The position numbers and the translations under genes were made by a program. Shown piece after piece: positions 26,212-34,381 of a DNA stretch of 64,000 nucleotides (the first letter of the stretch is position 1; each line of letters opens with the position of its first letter). The stretch lies in NCBI RefSeq assembly GCF_016587375.1, contig NZ_BNJG01000003.1:620001-684000 (forward strand). The letters are read 5' to 3'. The notes beneath the pieces were generated by a model. It was given only the letters and a program-made list of their open reading frames with translations, was not told the origin of the DNA and searched no databases. Origin of the DNA: Ktedonobacter robiniae (GTDB lineage: Bacteria; Chloroflexota; Ktedonobacteria; Ktedonobacterales; Ktedonobacteraceae).

Positions 26212-26241
26212 ACAAACAGAGATATTGAGAGGAGAGAAGCT

Positions 26242-27192
26242 ATGTCCAGTAGCGAGTTACGCCAGGCCCTACTAACACGGTTGGGACGCTTTCCAGAGCA
26301 TGTCCCCCTCGAGCCAGTCTTTAGTAGTTCCATAGACGAGGGCGACTACACACGTATAGCCCTGACCTACATGGTAGAACACAGCGAACGCGTGCCCGCA
26401 TGGCTTCTCATACCCAAAGGAGATGCTCCTCAGGGTGGTTGGCCCGCAATACTGGCTATTCATCAGCACGCAGGCCAGTTCGAGCTAGGGAAATCCGAAC
26501 CTGCTGGAGTAGTTGGTGATCCCATATATTTCTACGGCCAGGAACTCTGCCGCCGTGGCTATATCGTACTCTGCCCTGATCAATTGTGCTTCGAGGATCG
26601 TCGGCCCTCAGAGGAAGAGCGCCAGGCGCACTACGCGCTCAACGGCATGAATTATGAACGCTTCGAGTTCACCAAACGCCTCCTCTCCGGCTCAAACTTA
26701 CAGGCAAAGTATCTTCATGATCTCTCCTGCGGCCTCGATCTCCTCTCTTCCCTACCAGACGTAAATCGCTCACGCCTGGGTGCTATCGGCCATTCGCTCG
26801 GTGGACAGGAGACACTCTGGCTTACCTGGTACGACGAACGGATACGCGCCGCCGTCTCCTCCTGTGGCTTTGGCCTGCTAAGCACCATCCTGCGCGACAA
26901 TATCAATCATAATTTCGCTGCCTATATCCCCGGCATGCTCGAAATAGGCGACATGGACGCCCTTGTAGCCTCCCTGGCCCCGCGCCCCTTCATGCTTACA
27001 GCAGGCGAGCACGATCCCCTTTTCCCTATAGATGGAGTACGAGCCCTGGCCAAACACGCCCAGCAAGCCTACTCTCAGGCAGGTGTGCCCGACCACTTCC
27101 AGGCCCTCATCTTCCCTGCTGGGCACAGTTTCCCCTCTAATGTCAAAGCCGAAGCCTACGCCTTCCTTGATCGCTGGTTACAAGATACTTAA
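26242..27192 (+). CDS. alpha/beta hydrolase, acetyl-xylan-esterase/DLH-like
   Basis: A 316-residue cytoplasmic hydrolase. The nucleophile elbow is GAIGHSLGGQETLWLTW, with Ser in GHSLGG. An Asp in TAGEHDPLFPIDG and His in FPAGHSFPSNV would complete the triad. The long N-terminal part with VPAWLLIPKGDAPQGGWPAILAIHQHAG resembles peptidase S15/abhydrolase_7 esterases that act on plant acyl esters. GGAGAG precedes ATG 26242. It shares an operon with the SDR. The same frame continues open for 87 codons after its stop (see next entry). Confidence 0.85.
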   Translation: MSSSELRQALLTRLGRFPEHVPLEPVFSSSIDEGDYTRIALTYMVEHSERVPAWLLIPKGDAPQGGWPAILAIHQHAGQFELGKSEPAGVVGDPIYFYGQELCRRGYIVLCPDQLCFEDRRPSEEERQAHYALNGMNYERFEFTKRLLSGSNLQAKYLHDLSCGLDLLSSLPDVNRSRLGAIGHSLGGQETLWLTWYDERIRAAVSSCGFGLLSTILRDNINHNFAAYIPGMLEIGDMDALVASLAPRPFMLTAGEHDPLFPIDGVRALAKHAQQAYSQAGVPDHFQALIFPAGHSFPSNVKAEAYAFLDRWLQDT

Positions 27193-27453
27193 TCTGAAAA
27201 AGAACTCTGGTATGATGGCGAAACGGAATCGCTCACACTTCTTACACACACCTTCGCCACGCTTTTTGCCCGGCTAAGCGACGAACATCTCGCCCAGGTC
27301 ACAACCGATTGGGCTGCTGAATTTAACTACCAGCAACCCATAATCTATGCTCCAGCCTATAAGGCACTCTATGAGCTACGCGACATAGCGAGCCATGCTA
27401 TCAATCACAGATTATCGATTGTGATATATCTACTCGGGGATTCAGATTTTTGA
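27193..27453 (+). pseudogene. start-less open frame directly after hydrolase stop
   Basis: Immediately after the hydrolase TAA, the same frame stays open for 86 codons. It encodes a credible protein-like sequence (LWYDGETESLTLLTHTFATL, LSDEHLAQVTTDWAAEFNY, AYKALYELRDIASHAI) and then TGA. There is no ATG in frame and no ribosome site. It is probably the remnant of a gene that lost its 5' end, possibly a MarR/DinB-type helical protein. I do not recognise a family. Confidence 0.4.
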
Positions 27454-27632
27454 TAAGTGTGATCTATAGCATTTACGGCATACTGCTTCAGGCTGGCCTG
27501 AATATCTCCTTTACAAGTTCACATGCTGAAGAGACTCATCGCACAGGCAAAAAATGCAGGCAGGCAGCGTTATGGATATGAAGAACAAAAGGACTCTAAA
27601 GCCAACACAATATATTGACTGGAGAAAGATCC

Positions 27633-28124
27633 ATGGCTCTGGTGAACAAGAGGCAGACGGCAAATATTCTTTTGCCTAGAAGCATCCATTTATTCCTTAC
27701 AGGAGGCTGTATACTTATACTCCTCATCTTGCTTGGCCTAGCAGGCTGGCTAGGCGTCCCACCGTGGTTGGTGCGAATTGGCGGCGTAGAGACAGGCGCC
27801 GTCGCAAAAGAAGTGGCCTCGTGCGGTGCTGATGACTATGCTACTCAAGGCGACAACGCCACAACGGCCATTTTTGCCTTCCAGTTTTCAGATCAGCAGG
27901 GAAAGGCCGTGCGCGAGACGCGTGAAGGTGTCTGCAATAACCTCTATACTAATGGCGAGCACATCTCACTCTGGTACATGCCGCAAAATCCCCAGAGCTT
28001 CCTTACTGATCAGGAGGCGCTCTGGCTCTACGTTTTTAGTGGCATCTGGCTCTGTATAACAGCCTTGATGTCGCGTTTCCTCTGGCTCTTGCTCCGTCCA
28101 CTCCTTACCATCCCAGCTCGCTAG
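27633..28124 (+). CDS. DUF3592-type membrane protein
   Basis: A 163-residue protein with one hydrophobic helix near residues 14-40 (LFLTGGCILILLILLGLAGWLGV) and another near 130-160. Between them is a short beta-rich outer or inner domain (FAFQFSDQQGKAVRETREGVCNN... WYMPQNPQSFLTDQEAL) like DUF3592. The PQNP segment is typical of that family. A TTG lies 18 bp upstream in frame, but GGAGAAAG supports ATG 27633. Its function is unknown. Confidence 0.65.
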   Translation: MALVNKRQTANILLPRSIHLFLTGGCILILLILLGLAGWLGVPPWLVRIGGVETGAVAKEVASCGADDYATQGDNATTAIFAFQFSDQQGKAVRETREGVCNNLYTNGEHISLWYMPQNPQSFLTDQEALWLYVFSGIWLCITALMSRFLWLLLRPLLTIPAR

Positions 28125-28138
28125 CTCGCTGAGGAGTA

Positions 28139-28200
28139 GAAGGGTGTGGTGTGGTCCAGCTCGGGCAAATGCCCAAGCTGGACCACACCACACCCTTCTA
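28139..28200. terminator. hairpin after DUF3592 gene, GGTGTGGTG type
   Basis: The arms start with AGAAGGGTGTGGTGTGGTCC and end at 28200. An inner GGGCA-aa-TGCCC stem is set off by a small TC/AA internal mismatch. It belongs to the group sharing GGTGTGGTG in the outer arm (46446, 52111, 55382). Confidence 0.7.
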
Positions 28201-28357
28201 ACCATCCACACACCAACTCATGCATATGTTATAATAGCCTTCGCGCGTTTTTTTCGCGTTCCTCATGGTTTGAACTTTGTGCTTTCCTTCTTTGGAGCAT
28301 CTTACGTAGTTGAGTCCCGTGGGACCTCGTTGTCTCTTTTTGCTGTGAAAGGAGTTG

Positions 28358-30106
28358 ATGGTGCGCTTCCCTGTCCGGCGCTACCTGGCGCTACTCTCTG
28401 TCTATCTCAGGCCACAGGGGCCAAAAATCTTCGCTCTGACATGCATCTTACTGGTAGATATAGGGCTGCAATTAAGCAGCCCTAAGATCATTGAATATTT
28501 CATCAATACCTTTGTCGCGGGCGGCGATACGATGACGTTGCTCTTCGCTGGTTGCGCCTATATCGTCATTGCGCTCCTTACGCAAGGTGTGGCCGTACTG
28601 AGCACCTACCTGAGTGGCACTATCGCCTGGACGGCTACTAACCGTCTAAGGACCGATCTGGTGCGCCACTGCCTCGCGCTTGACCTCTCGTTTCATAAGA
28701 CGCGTAGCTCCGGTGAGCTTATCGAGCGCATCGATGGTGATGTGGACGCGCTCTCCAATTTCTTCTCGCAATTCTTCGTCGAGCTACTCATCAACCTGCT
28801 GCTGCTGGCAGGCATTCTCGGCATATTCTTCACTATTTACTGGCTGCTTGGTATCGTAATGGTAGCCTTCTCGGCGACGATGCTCGTAGTAATCACGCTT
28901 ATAAGGCGTCGCGTGCTGCCCCTGTGGAAAGAGAATCGCCAGCAGAGCGCGCTCTTCTTCGGCTTCTTGAGCGAGCACATCTCGGGTAGCGAGGACCTAC
29001 GTGGCAACGGCGCCGTACCTTATGTGATGCTGCGCTTCTACCAGATTATTCGCGCCTGGTTTCCCATCCAGCGGCGAACGCTTATTATGACAAACAACCT
29101 GGATGTGACTGTGCTCTTCCTCTTCGTCTGCGGCACCAGCCTCTCGCTCTTTATCGGCGTCTACCTGTGGAGCATGAAGTTGATTGCTGTAGGCACGATC
29201 TACGCTATCTTTCGCTACACTGACCTGCTATCTCAACCGCTTGACACTATCCAAATGCATATGCAGGATCTACAGCAGGCAGAGGCCTGCATCCAGCGCA
29301 TTGAGGGGCTGCTACAAACTCGAACCCTCCTTTCAGATGGACAGGGAACGCCTCTGCCAGAAGGAACACTCGCCATCGACTTTGAGCAGGTCTCATTCGG
29401 CTATACACCTGGGCAGAAGGTGCTGCATGACATTAGCTTTCATATGGAGCCGGGAAGAGTCGTTGGCCTGCTGGGTCGCACCGGTAGTGGCAAGACCACG
29501 CTGGCGCGCCTCCTCGCCCGGCTCTATGATCCGCAGGAGGGGAGCATCTGCCTGGGCGGAGTTTCACTGCGGGAGCCTTATCTGCGCGATTTGCGTCGCC
29601 ATGTTGGGTTTGTGACACAGGATGTACAGCTCTTTCACGCCTCGGTACGCGATAACCTGACCTTCTTCGATCGCGCTCTTAGCGACACATATATCCTGGC
29701 ACAGATCGAGCAGGTTGGCCTGAAGAGCTGGTACGACTCGCTCTCAACGGGCCTGGATACAATTATCGGCCAGGATGGAAGCGGACTCTCGGCTGGCGAG
29801 GCACAATTGCTAGCCCTGACGCGTATCTTCCTGCATAAACCGGGGCTGATCATTCTCGACGAGGCCTCGGCGCGCCTGGACCCGGCAACCGAGCGCCTGA
29901 TGGAGCGCGCGCTGAACCATCTCCTCAGCGGGCGCTCCGCCTTAATCATCGCGCACCGCCTTTCGACGGTCCAGCGCGCCGATGAGATCTTGATTCTTGA
30001 GCAAGGGCGTATTGTGGAACATGGCAAACGCACAGAGCTTGCGCATGATCCCGACTCACGCTTCGCGCAACTCCTGCATCTAGGTCTGGAGGAGGCTCTG
30101 GCATGA
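28358..30106 (+). CDS. ABC exporter half-transporter, canonical Walker B
   Basis: 582 residues: six transmembrane helices (about 15-310) followed by a nucleotide-binding domain. Walker A is GRTGSGKTTLARLL, the signature is LSAGEAQLLAL (degenerate at the Gly/Gln position) and Walker B is LIILDEASARLDP with the catalytic Glu. The H-loop is IIAHRLSTV. Its stop overlaps the next ABC gene by 4 bp (ATGA). Together they form a heterodimeric exporter. The ATG follows AAAGGAG by only 3 bp, so the GTG at 28361 is an alternative start. The substrate is unknown; type IV exporters of this kind move peptides, lipids or drugs. Confidence 0.93.
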   Translation: MVRFPVRRYLALLSVYLRPQGPKIFALTCILLVDIGLQLSSPKIIEYFINTFVAGGDTMTLLFAGCAYIVIALLTQGVAVLSTYLSGTIAWTATNRLRTDLVRHCLALDLSFHKTRSSGELIERIDGDVDALSNFFSQFFVELLINLLLLAGILGIFFTIYWLLGIVMVAFSATMLVVITLIRRRVLPLWKENRQQSALFFGFLSEHISGSEDLRGNGAVPYVMLRFYQIIRAWFPIQRRTLIMTNNLDVTVLFLFVCGTSLSLFIGVYLWSMKLIAVGTIYAIFRYTDLLSQPLDTIQMHMQDLQQAEACIQRIEGLLQTRTLLSDGQGTPLPEGTLAIDFEQVSFGYTPGQKVLHDISFHMEPGRVVGLLGRTGSGKTTLARLLARLYDPQEGSICLGGVSLREPYLRDLRRHVGFVTQDVQLFHASVRDNLTFFDRALSDTYILAQIEQVGLKSWYDSLSTGLDTIIGQDGSGLSAGEAQLLALTRIFLHKPGLIILDEASARLDPATERLMERALNHLLSGRSALIIAHRLSTVQRADEILILEQGRIVEHGKRTELAHDPDSRFAQLLHLGLEEALA

Positions 30107-31902
30107 CTACGACACAGACAGCGACAAGACAGACCCTTAGCCTGCCACACATGCTCTGGCTCCTACTACGCCAGCAGCCGTGGCGCTATGCCGCTAGCGA
30201 GCTGCTTCCACTCTCCTTCTTTCTGGCAGGACGCCTGGCCTTTAGCCTGCTACTCCAGGTCTTCTTCAACAGGTTGCAACAGCAAAGCGGGCCAGACCTG
30301 GCGCTCTGGCTCCTCCCATTCTCATTTATCCTGGCGGCCTTGGCGCGGGCAATTCTGGGTTCCCTTGGCAACCGCGCCCTGGTTACTGCGCTCTTTAAAA
30401 CCACACAAACCCTGCGCCATAATATACTCAAGCGCATCCTGGAGCGACCCGGTGCCAGGCCTCTTCCAGGCTCTACAGGCGAGGCCATCAGCGGCTTCCG
30501 CGACGATATCGAGATCTTTGCCCAGCTATTTAGCAGGCTACTAAACGTTTTCGCATTGACTTGCTTTACCAGCATCGCCCTGGTTATCATGCTCCATACC
30601 AGCGTGCGCATCACACTCTTTGTCTTCCTGCCATTGCTCTGCGTCGTCATCGTAGCTCAGAGCATGAAGAAACGCCTGGAGAAGTACCGGGTCGCCAGCC
30701 GAGCCGCCACGGCTGAGGTAACGGGAGCCATTGGTGAGATCTTCGGCTCGGTGCAGGCCATCCAGGTTGCGGGAGCTGAAGAGCGTGTAACCGAACATTT
30801 CTCCCACCTCAATAAGCGCCGACATGACGCGATGGTTCAGGATAGCGTGCTAAGCGCAGCCCTGAACTCGCTCTTTGGTAACACGGTTGGGATCGGCATC
30901 GGCGCCATCCTGATCCTGGCAGCTATCGCGCGTGGTAGCGAACACTTCAGCGTGGGCGATATCGCGCTCTTTATCTCGTTCCTGGGCAACATTACAAATT
31001 TTGTACAAAGCATCGGCACTCTGCTGGCACAGGTCACGCAGACACGCGTCTCGCTCACCCGCCTGCGGGCGCTACTCCAGGGCGCGCCCGACACAGCGTT
31101 GGTCGCGCCTGCCGAACTCTACCTTCAGCATCCCTTGCCTCAAATTACCCTGCCAGCCAAGTACTTCGCCTCGGAACTCCACATCTTACAGGCGCACAAT
31201 CTCTCCTATCACTATCCCGACACCGGGCGCGGCATTACTGGCATTAACCTGGAGATCAAAGGCAACACGCTTACCGTGATTACGGGCCGCATGGGCTCGG
31301 GCAAGACAACGCTGCTTCGTACACTACTGGGACTCCTACCAGCAGAAGCAGGGGCAGAGATCACCTGGAACGGCGTCAAAGTCGCCGAGCCCGCCATCTT
31401 CTTCGTCCCTCCACACTGCGCCTATACGCCACAAGTGCCGCACTTCTTCAGCGATACCCTGCGCGAGAATATCCTGCTTGGCCTACCCGCAAGCGAGGAA
31501 CAGCTATATGGGGCTATACAAAATGCGGTTATGGAGGAGGATGTGATACAACTTGAGGCTGGCCTGGAGACGGTTGTTGGCGTCAAAGGTGTCAAGCTCT
31601 CCGGGGGCCAGGCCCAGCGGAGCGCGGCGGCACGTATGTTGGTACGTCCCGCCCAGCTGCTGGTCTTCGACGACCTCTCCAGCGCTCTAGATGTTGCTAC
31701 CGAAGCACGGCTCTGGGAGCGCCTCTTCAGCGAAGAGCAGCACACCAGCCTGGTTGTCTCGCATCGCCGGGCTATACTACAACGCGCCGACCAGGTCATC
31801 GTACTCAAGGAGGGTTATATCGAGGCCTGCGGGCGTCTCGAAGAGGTTCTGGACCAAAGCTCAGAAATGCGCTATCTCTGGCTAAAAGACGAGATAGAGT
31901 GA
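30103..31902 (+). CDS. ABC exporter half-transporter, degenerate Walker B
   Basis: 599 residues with the same layout as its partner. Walker A is GRMGSGKTTLLRTLLG, the signature is LSGGQAQRSAAA (canonical) and Walker B is LLVFDDLSSALD with Asp in place of the catalytic Glu. The H-loop is VVSHRRAIL. Combined with the partner's LSAGE signature, this gives one intact and one degenerate ATP site, the known asymmetry of heterodimeric exporters. The start codon overlaps the partner's stop, so translation is coupled. A small inverted repeat (31891-31924) spans its stop codon. Confidence 0.93.
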   Translation: MTTTQTATRQTLSLPHMLWLLLRQQPWRYAASELLPLSFFLAGRLAFSLLLQVFFNRLQQQSGPDLALWLLPFSFILAALARAILGSLGNRALVTALFKTTQTLRHNILKRILERPGARPLPGSTGEAISGFRDDIEIFAQLFSRLLNVFALTCFTSIALVIMLHTSVRITLFVFLPLLCVVIVAQSMKKRLEKYRVASRAATAEVTGAIGEIFGSVQAIQVAGAEERVTEHFSHLNKRRHDAMVQDSVLSAALNSLFGNTVGIGIGAILILAAIARGSEHFSVGDIALFISFLGNITNFVQSIGTLLAQVTQTRVSLTRLRALLQGAPDTALVAPAELYLQHPLPQITLPAKYFASELHILQAHNLSYHYPDTGRGITGINLEIKGNTLTVITGRMGSGKTTLLRTLLGLLPAEAGAEITWNGVKVAEPAIFFVPPHCAYTPQVPHFFSDTLRENILLGLPASEEQLYGAIQNAVMEEDVIQLEAGLETVVGVKGVKLSGGQAQRSAAARMLVRPAQLLVFDDLSSALDVATEARLWERLFSEEQHTSLVVSHRRAILQRADQVIVLKEGYIEACGRLEEVLDQSSEMRYLWLKDEIE

Positions 31903-31974
31903 GGCTTAGGCTCTACTCTATCTCGTTCCATCTTGTAAGTAGCCGTGTACCCTGTACTCTTTAGGGTAGAAACC

Positions 31975-32310
31975 CTAGAAGGGTACCATCTTGACCAGCT
32001 GAGTACAGGCATTCTCACAGGCACGGCAGGCATTAGCACAGTCGGTATCTCCAATCCGGTTCGCGACATCAGCACAGTGTGCGCAGGCAGATGAGCACGC
32101 CTGGCAGGCATAACCAGCTAATGGAGAGTCACGTAGCAGCATATGAGCTGTGACCAGGGCCTGTTCTGAACAGTCAAGCATCACGTTGCCATGTGCGGCT
32201 TGCTTCTGCTTAGCAATCACTGCAGACTCCATACATGCTGTGTGACAGCGTAAACAATCACGAATAGTATCTTGCACTTGACCTGTTAATGGGGAACTAC
32301 TCTCTGCCAT
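31975..32310 (-). CDS. Cys-rich four-helix-bundle copper storage-like protein
   Basis: A 111-residue protein with twelve cysteines spaced on helices: 19, 22, 26, 47, 69, 72, 76, 79, 91, 95, 98 and 102 (DCLRCHTACMESA, ACQACSSACAHCADVAN, DCANACRACENAC). This pattern is that of the DUF326/Csp family, whose members store Cu(I) inside a four-helix bundle. No signal peptide is present, so it is cytosolic (Csp3-like). GGAAGAT precedes ATG on the minus strand. No copper pump or regulator lies next to it. Confidence 0.9.
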   Translation of the reverse strand: MAESSSPLTGQVQDTIRDCLRCHTACMESAVIAKQKQAAHGNVMLDCSEQALVTAHMLLRDSPLAGYACQACSSACAHCADVANRIGDTDCANACRACENACTQLVKMVPF

Positions 32311-32500
32311 ACTATCATCTTCCTTTCTAATGTTGCTATGGCCCTACTCACTACACGTCACGCCACCTAAGAAATTAACTCCAGTATAACAGGAAAAATG
32401 CCTCAACAGCGTATCAGAACCATACTGTTCATGCTCGCTTGCCCACGCATGCTACACTAAGAACTTATAGTTGAGACGCAAGGAGGTCTGTCAATAACAT

Positions 32501-33550
32501 ATGCAGAACAAGCAATTTATCTATCCCGTAAAGTTACAGCCCGGAGACAAGGTGGCCATACTCTCGCCCTCGGCGGGCCTACCTGAGATCTTTCCCGAGG
32601 TCTTTGACCTGGGCCTGCAAAGGTTGCGCGAAGAGTTTGGCCTGATACCCGTGGAATATTCCTGCACTCGCAAGATGAACACATCTCCAGAGGCGCGAGC
32701 GCGCGATATCATGGCGGCCTTCGCAGACCCCGAGATCAAGGCTGTTATCTGCTCGATTGGTGGCGATGACCAGATTAAGGTATTAAAACACCTGAACCCA
32801 GAGGTGTTGCGCGCCCATCCCAAGCTCTTCCTGGGCTATAGCGACGCCACGAATCTGCACATCTATCTCTGGAACCTGGGCATCGTCTCCTACTATGGGG
32901 GCGCGATCATGACGCAGTTTGGTCGCTACTATGCGATGGATGAATATTCGGTACAGTCACTGCGCCATGCCCTCTTTCAGGGGGGCGAGGTTGAGATCAG
33001 GCCCGCGCCCGAGTGGTCCGACGAGAACTATAACTGGGGAGAGCCGGAGAAGCTACGCCTGCGCGTGCCTATGTTCAGCAATCCTGGCTGGAAATGGCAG
33101 AACGCGGGACGCATCATTGAGGGGACGCTCTGGGGTGGCTGCCTGGAGATTGTTGACTATCACCTGCGCGCACACCGCTACCTCCAGCCGCTTGAGCACT
33201 ATAAAGACTGCGTGCTCTTCCTGGAGACTTCCGAGGAGATGCCTTCGGCGGGGTATGTCTATCGCGTTCTTATTGGCATGGGCGAGCGTGGGCTGCTACA
33301 ACAGTTCTCCGCACTGCTTATGGGACGTCCCAAGGCCTGGAATTTTGATCGCCAGATCTCTGCTGAGCAGAAAGACGCATACAATCGAGAGCAAGAAGAG
33401 GCCATCCTGAAGGCCTTGCAAGAGTATCATCCCTCTATGCCAGTCGTCTCCAACATGGACTTTGGCCATACCGATCCCCAGTTCATGGTGCCCAGCGGTG
33501 GTTATGTACGCATCGATGGGATTAAGAAGCGCGTGTTTGTGCAGTATTAG
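32501..33550 (+). CDS. LD-carboxypeptidase, peptidase S66 (MccF-like)
   Basis: A 349-residue serine peptidase of the S66 family, which cleaves L,D-peptide bonds in murein recycling or detoxifies microcin-like peptidyl nucleotides. The catalytic Ser is in FLGYSDATNLH, and His is in NMDFGHTDPQFMVPSGG. A Glu from the segment FLETSEEMPSAGYVYR or near GRIIEGTLWGGCLEI completes the triad. The N-terminus begins with the family segment VKLQPGDKVAILSPSAGLP. The length and GTLWGGCLEI favour the MccF-like subgroup. AAGGAGG precedes ATG. Its stop codon is inside the palindrome at 33549-33599. Confidence 0.9.
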   Translation: MQNKQFIYPVKLQPGDKVAILSPSAGLPEIFPEVFDLGLQRLREEFGLIPVEYSCTRKMNTSPEARARDIMAAFADPEIKAVICSIGGDDQIKVLKHLNPEVLRAHPKLFLGYSDATNLHIYLWNLGIVSYYGGAIMTQFGRYYAMDEYSVQSLRHALFQGGEVEIRPAPEWSDENYNWGEPEKLRLRVPMFSNPGWKWQNAGRIIEGTLWGGCLEIVDYHLRAHRYLQPLEHYKDCVLFLETSEEMPSAGYVYRVLIGMGERGLLQQFSALLMGRPKAWNFDRQISAEQKDAYNREQEEAILKALQEYHPSMPVVSNMDFGHTDPQFMVPSGGYVRIDGIKKRVFVQY

Positions 33551-33599
33551 TAGCTGCGTACGCCAGTAGCGGGTCCCGCTACTGGCGTACGCAGCTACT
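33549..33599. repeat. 51-bp palindrome, close relative of 13924-13973
   Basis: 25-bp arms around a single T. The outer arm AGTAGCTGCGTACGCCAGTA differs from the 13924 copy at one position, and the matching base on the other arm has changed too (T/A for C/G). That compensatory change shows the pairing is conserved. Confidence 0.75.
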
Positions 33600-33736
33600 G
33601 GGGGACTTCTCTTTCCCGGGGTAGAAACTATTCCCTGCAGTTGGAAGTATAACAAGCAGTGGATAGAGTAACTACAATCATAACGATATGCAAAAGGCTG
33701 CTGACCGGCGCTACCAAATACCCATAAAGGGCACAG

Positions 33737-33792
33737 GGCACACGTCTACATCTGGTCCATGATATGTAGACGCGCGCTTTAGCAGCGTCGGG
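33737..33792. repeat. partial copy of the TCTACATAT palindromic repeat
   Basis: CACGTCTACATC is followed after a short loop by GATATGTAGACGCGCGCTTT and then AGCAGCGTC. The same order and bases occur at 52482-52570 and 55225-55320. It lies just upstream of the SnoaL-like gene. Confidence 0.6.
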
Positions 33793-33813
33793 CGGAGAGA
33801 GAAGGAGACTCTG

Positions 33814-34227
33814 ATGAGCATTGAAGCCAATAAAGCTGTTGTCCAAAGGTATCTGGAGATGTGGGATACGGGCAACCTGGATATCGCGGAAGAAGTCCTG
33901 GCGCCCGATTTTGTGGATCATACGCGCCCTCACCAGGCGCCAGGTCCCGAGGGCGTCAAAGAGAACATCTCTACTTTTCGCAGTGGTTTTCCCGATGCCA
34001 CGCATACAGTCATACATATGATTGGCGAGGGTGATATCGTCGCCTTCCGCTTCGCCAGGCGCGGCAGGCATAAGGGCATGTTCGCAGGCTTTCCCCCCAC
34101 GGGCAAAGAGATTGTGTTGACGGGCGCGGACTTCCTGCGTATCGCCGATGGCAAGATCGTCGAGCAGTGGAGTTCCCAGGATGGCCTAAACCTGGCTCAG
34201 CAGCTTGGCATGCCCATCGGTGGTTAA
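33814..34227 (+). CDS. SnoaL-like ester cyclase family protein
   Basis: A 137-residue protein with the SnoaL/NTF2-like fold. It shows EANKAVVQRYLEMWDTGNLD, then LAPDFVDHTRP (active-site-like Asp-His) and GEGDIVAFRFARRGRHKGMFAGFPPTGKEI. It ends with the typical FLRIADGKIVEQWSSQDGL. Some relatives close polyketide rings, but most of these small stand-alone versions are uncharacterised. GAAGGAGA precedes ATG 33814. It is a single gene between a palindromic repeat and a hairpin. Confidence 0.88.
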   Translation: MSIEANKAVVQRYLEMWDTGNLDIAEEVLAPDFVDHTRPHQAPGPEGVKENISTFRSGFPDATHTVIHMIGEGDIVAFRFARRGRHKGMFAGFPPTGKEIVLTGADFLRIADGKIVEQWSSQDGLNLAQQLGMPIGG

Positions 34228-34290
34228 TTAGATGATGTGGTACACCGTGGCAGCCATCAAGTCGCCACGGTGTACCACATCATCTAATTA
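34225..34290. terminator. 27-bp-arm hairpin including SnoaL stop codon
   Basis: The arms 34225-34251 and 34264-34290 are exact complements with a 12-nt loop. The TAA stop of the preceding gene forms the base of the stem. Confidence 0.75.
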
Positions 34291-34381
34291 CGAATCTGAA
34301 AAACACGTTTTGAAGAACGGCATCCTTTCGCGTCATACAATAGTAGGCATGTTATAGAATGGACTATCCCTACAGATCTAC

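Noticed and set aside
31946..31986. Nested GTACCC/GGGTAC and TAGGGT/ACCCTA repeats
   Set aside because: They overlap the end of the copper-protein gene and may be a simple terminator; not distinctive enough to call as a repeat family.
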